Assembly (NCBI GenBank): GCA_037446075.1 | Contig: JBBIJH010000166.1 | Span: forward strand, 1-6,106 | Origin: JBBIJH01 sp037446075 | GTDB taxonomy: Bacteria; Bacteroidota; Ignavibacteria; UBA10030; JAHEZR01 | Length of the DNA: 6,106 nt | Direction: 5' to 3' | Shown: piece after piece, positions 5,954 through 6,106 of the stretch | Layout: each line of letters starts with the position of its first letter | Numbering within the stretch: the first letter of the stretch is position 1 | Translations under genes and position numbers: made by a program | Notes under the pieces: model-generated | Told to the model about the DNA's origin: nothing | The model's database searches: none | Seen by the model: only the letters and a program-made list of their open reading frames with translations

Positions 5954-6106
5954 TCATCCGCCAGATTTTTCCGTCGGCCTCTGGCTCGCTCCTGTCTCTG
6001 TGACCATCGTTGGCGGAGCGGTCTTCCTCCGGTAAAGAATTCCAACTGGAATAATAATGCAATATCCGATTACAAGCAAGATGGGAGCGACTACCATAGG
6101 CAAAGT
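5954..6106 (-). CDS. Small single-helix membrane protein, or C-terminus of a longer one (cut by window edge)
   Basis: A frame open from the right edge ends at TGA 5956-5954. From ATG 6097 it encodes 47 residues: a hydrophobic helix (MVVAPILLVIGYCIIIPVGI), then LYRRK, then a polar tail rich in Thr, Pro, Glu and Gly. A hydrophobic stretch followed by RRK is typical of a membrane anchor with its tail in the cytoplasm. Only 9 bases before the ATG are visible and they contain no Shine-Dalgarno, so a complete small protein cannot be told from the end of a larger one. I recognise no family. It reads the same way as the methyltransferase, 158 bp upstream of it. Confidence 0.4.
   Translation of the reverse strand, partial: TLPMVVAPILLVIGYCIIIPVGILYRRKTAPPTMVTETGASQRPTEKSGG

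Noticed and set aside
5755..6045. 96-codon minus-strand ORF overlapping the methyltransferase start
   Set aside because: It overlaps the start of a recognisable gene and the 5834-5868 hairpin, has no ribosome-binding site I can see, and its translation has no domain.
1..6106. CRISPR array, tRNA, rRNA or insertion sequence
   Set aside because: I saw no regularly spaced direct repeats, no tRNA cloverleaf or rRNA core sequence, and no transposase domain on either strand.

Overview
The window carries three protein-coding genes that can be supported, all read on the minus strand, plus a short membrane-protein reading frame at the right edge. The organism looks like a bacterium of the broad FCB group (Bacteroidota, Chlorobiota, Ignavibacteria, Calditrichota, KSB1 and relatives). 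The main reason is the large outer-membrane TonB-dependent receptor with an N-terminal carboxypeptidase-regulatory-like domain, beside a secreted alpha-glucan hydrolase. Base composition is close to even, by eye. The clear sigma70-like promoter (TTGACT-17-TATATT) and usable Shine-Dalgarno sites fit a lineage outside Bacteroidota proper, where both are usually different or absent. No taxon is claimed beyond that.

Layout in the direction of transcription, right to left. 6106-5954: a reading frame entering from the right edge, ending in a one-helix membrane segment (47 residues if its ATG is used). 5953-5796: a leader holding a strong 35-nt hairpin. 5795-4716: a 359-residue protein with a helical N-terminus resembling the DUF1016/YhcG N-domain, joined to an amino-methyltransferase domain. 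4715-4397: a 319-bp gap without a convincing gene, with several inverted repeats clustered at 4594-4681. 4396-2579: a complete secreted GH13 alpha-amylase-family enzyme. 2578-2289: a regulatory gap with a near-consensus promoter, a possible 29-codon leader ORF and a 9-bp hairpin. 2288-1: the TonB-dependent receptor, uninterrupted for 762 codons and cut by the left edge before its C-terminus.

How the genes may work together: the GH13 enzyme carries a signal peptide and has all GH13 catalytic residues, so it should cut alpha-glucans outside the cytoplasm. The receptor next to it could import the products or another ligand, a pairing that recalls starch-utilisation loci. No SusD-like protein, regulator or inner-membrane transporter lies in the window, and the receptor has its own promoter, so a functional link is inferred only. 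The methyltransferase shows no adjacent restriction enzyme. Its DPPA motif IV and its N-terminal domain make it the most unusual protein here. I did not find a clear new multi-gene system. The best leads are the methyltransferase architecture, the structured 4.6-kb gap and the receptor leader.
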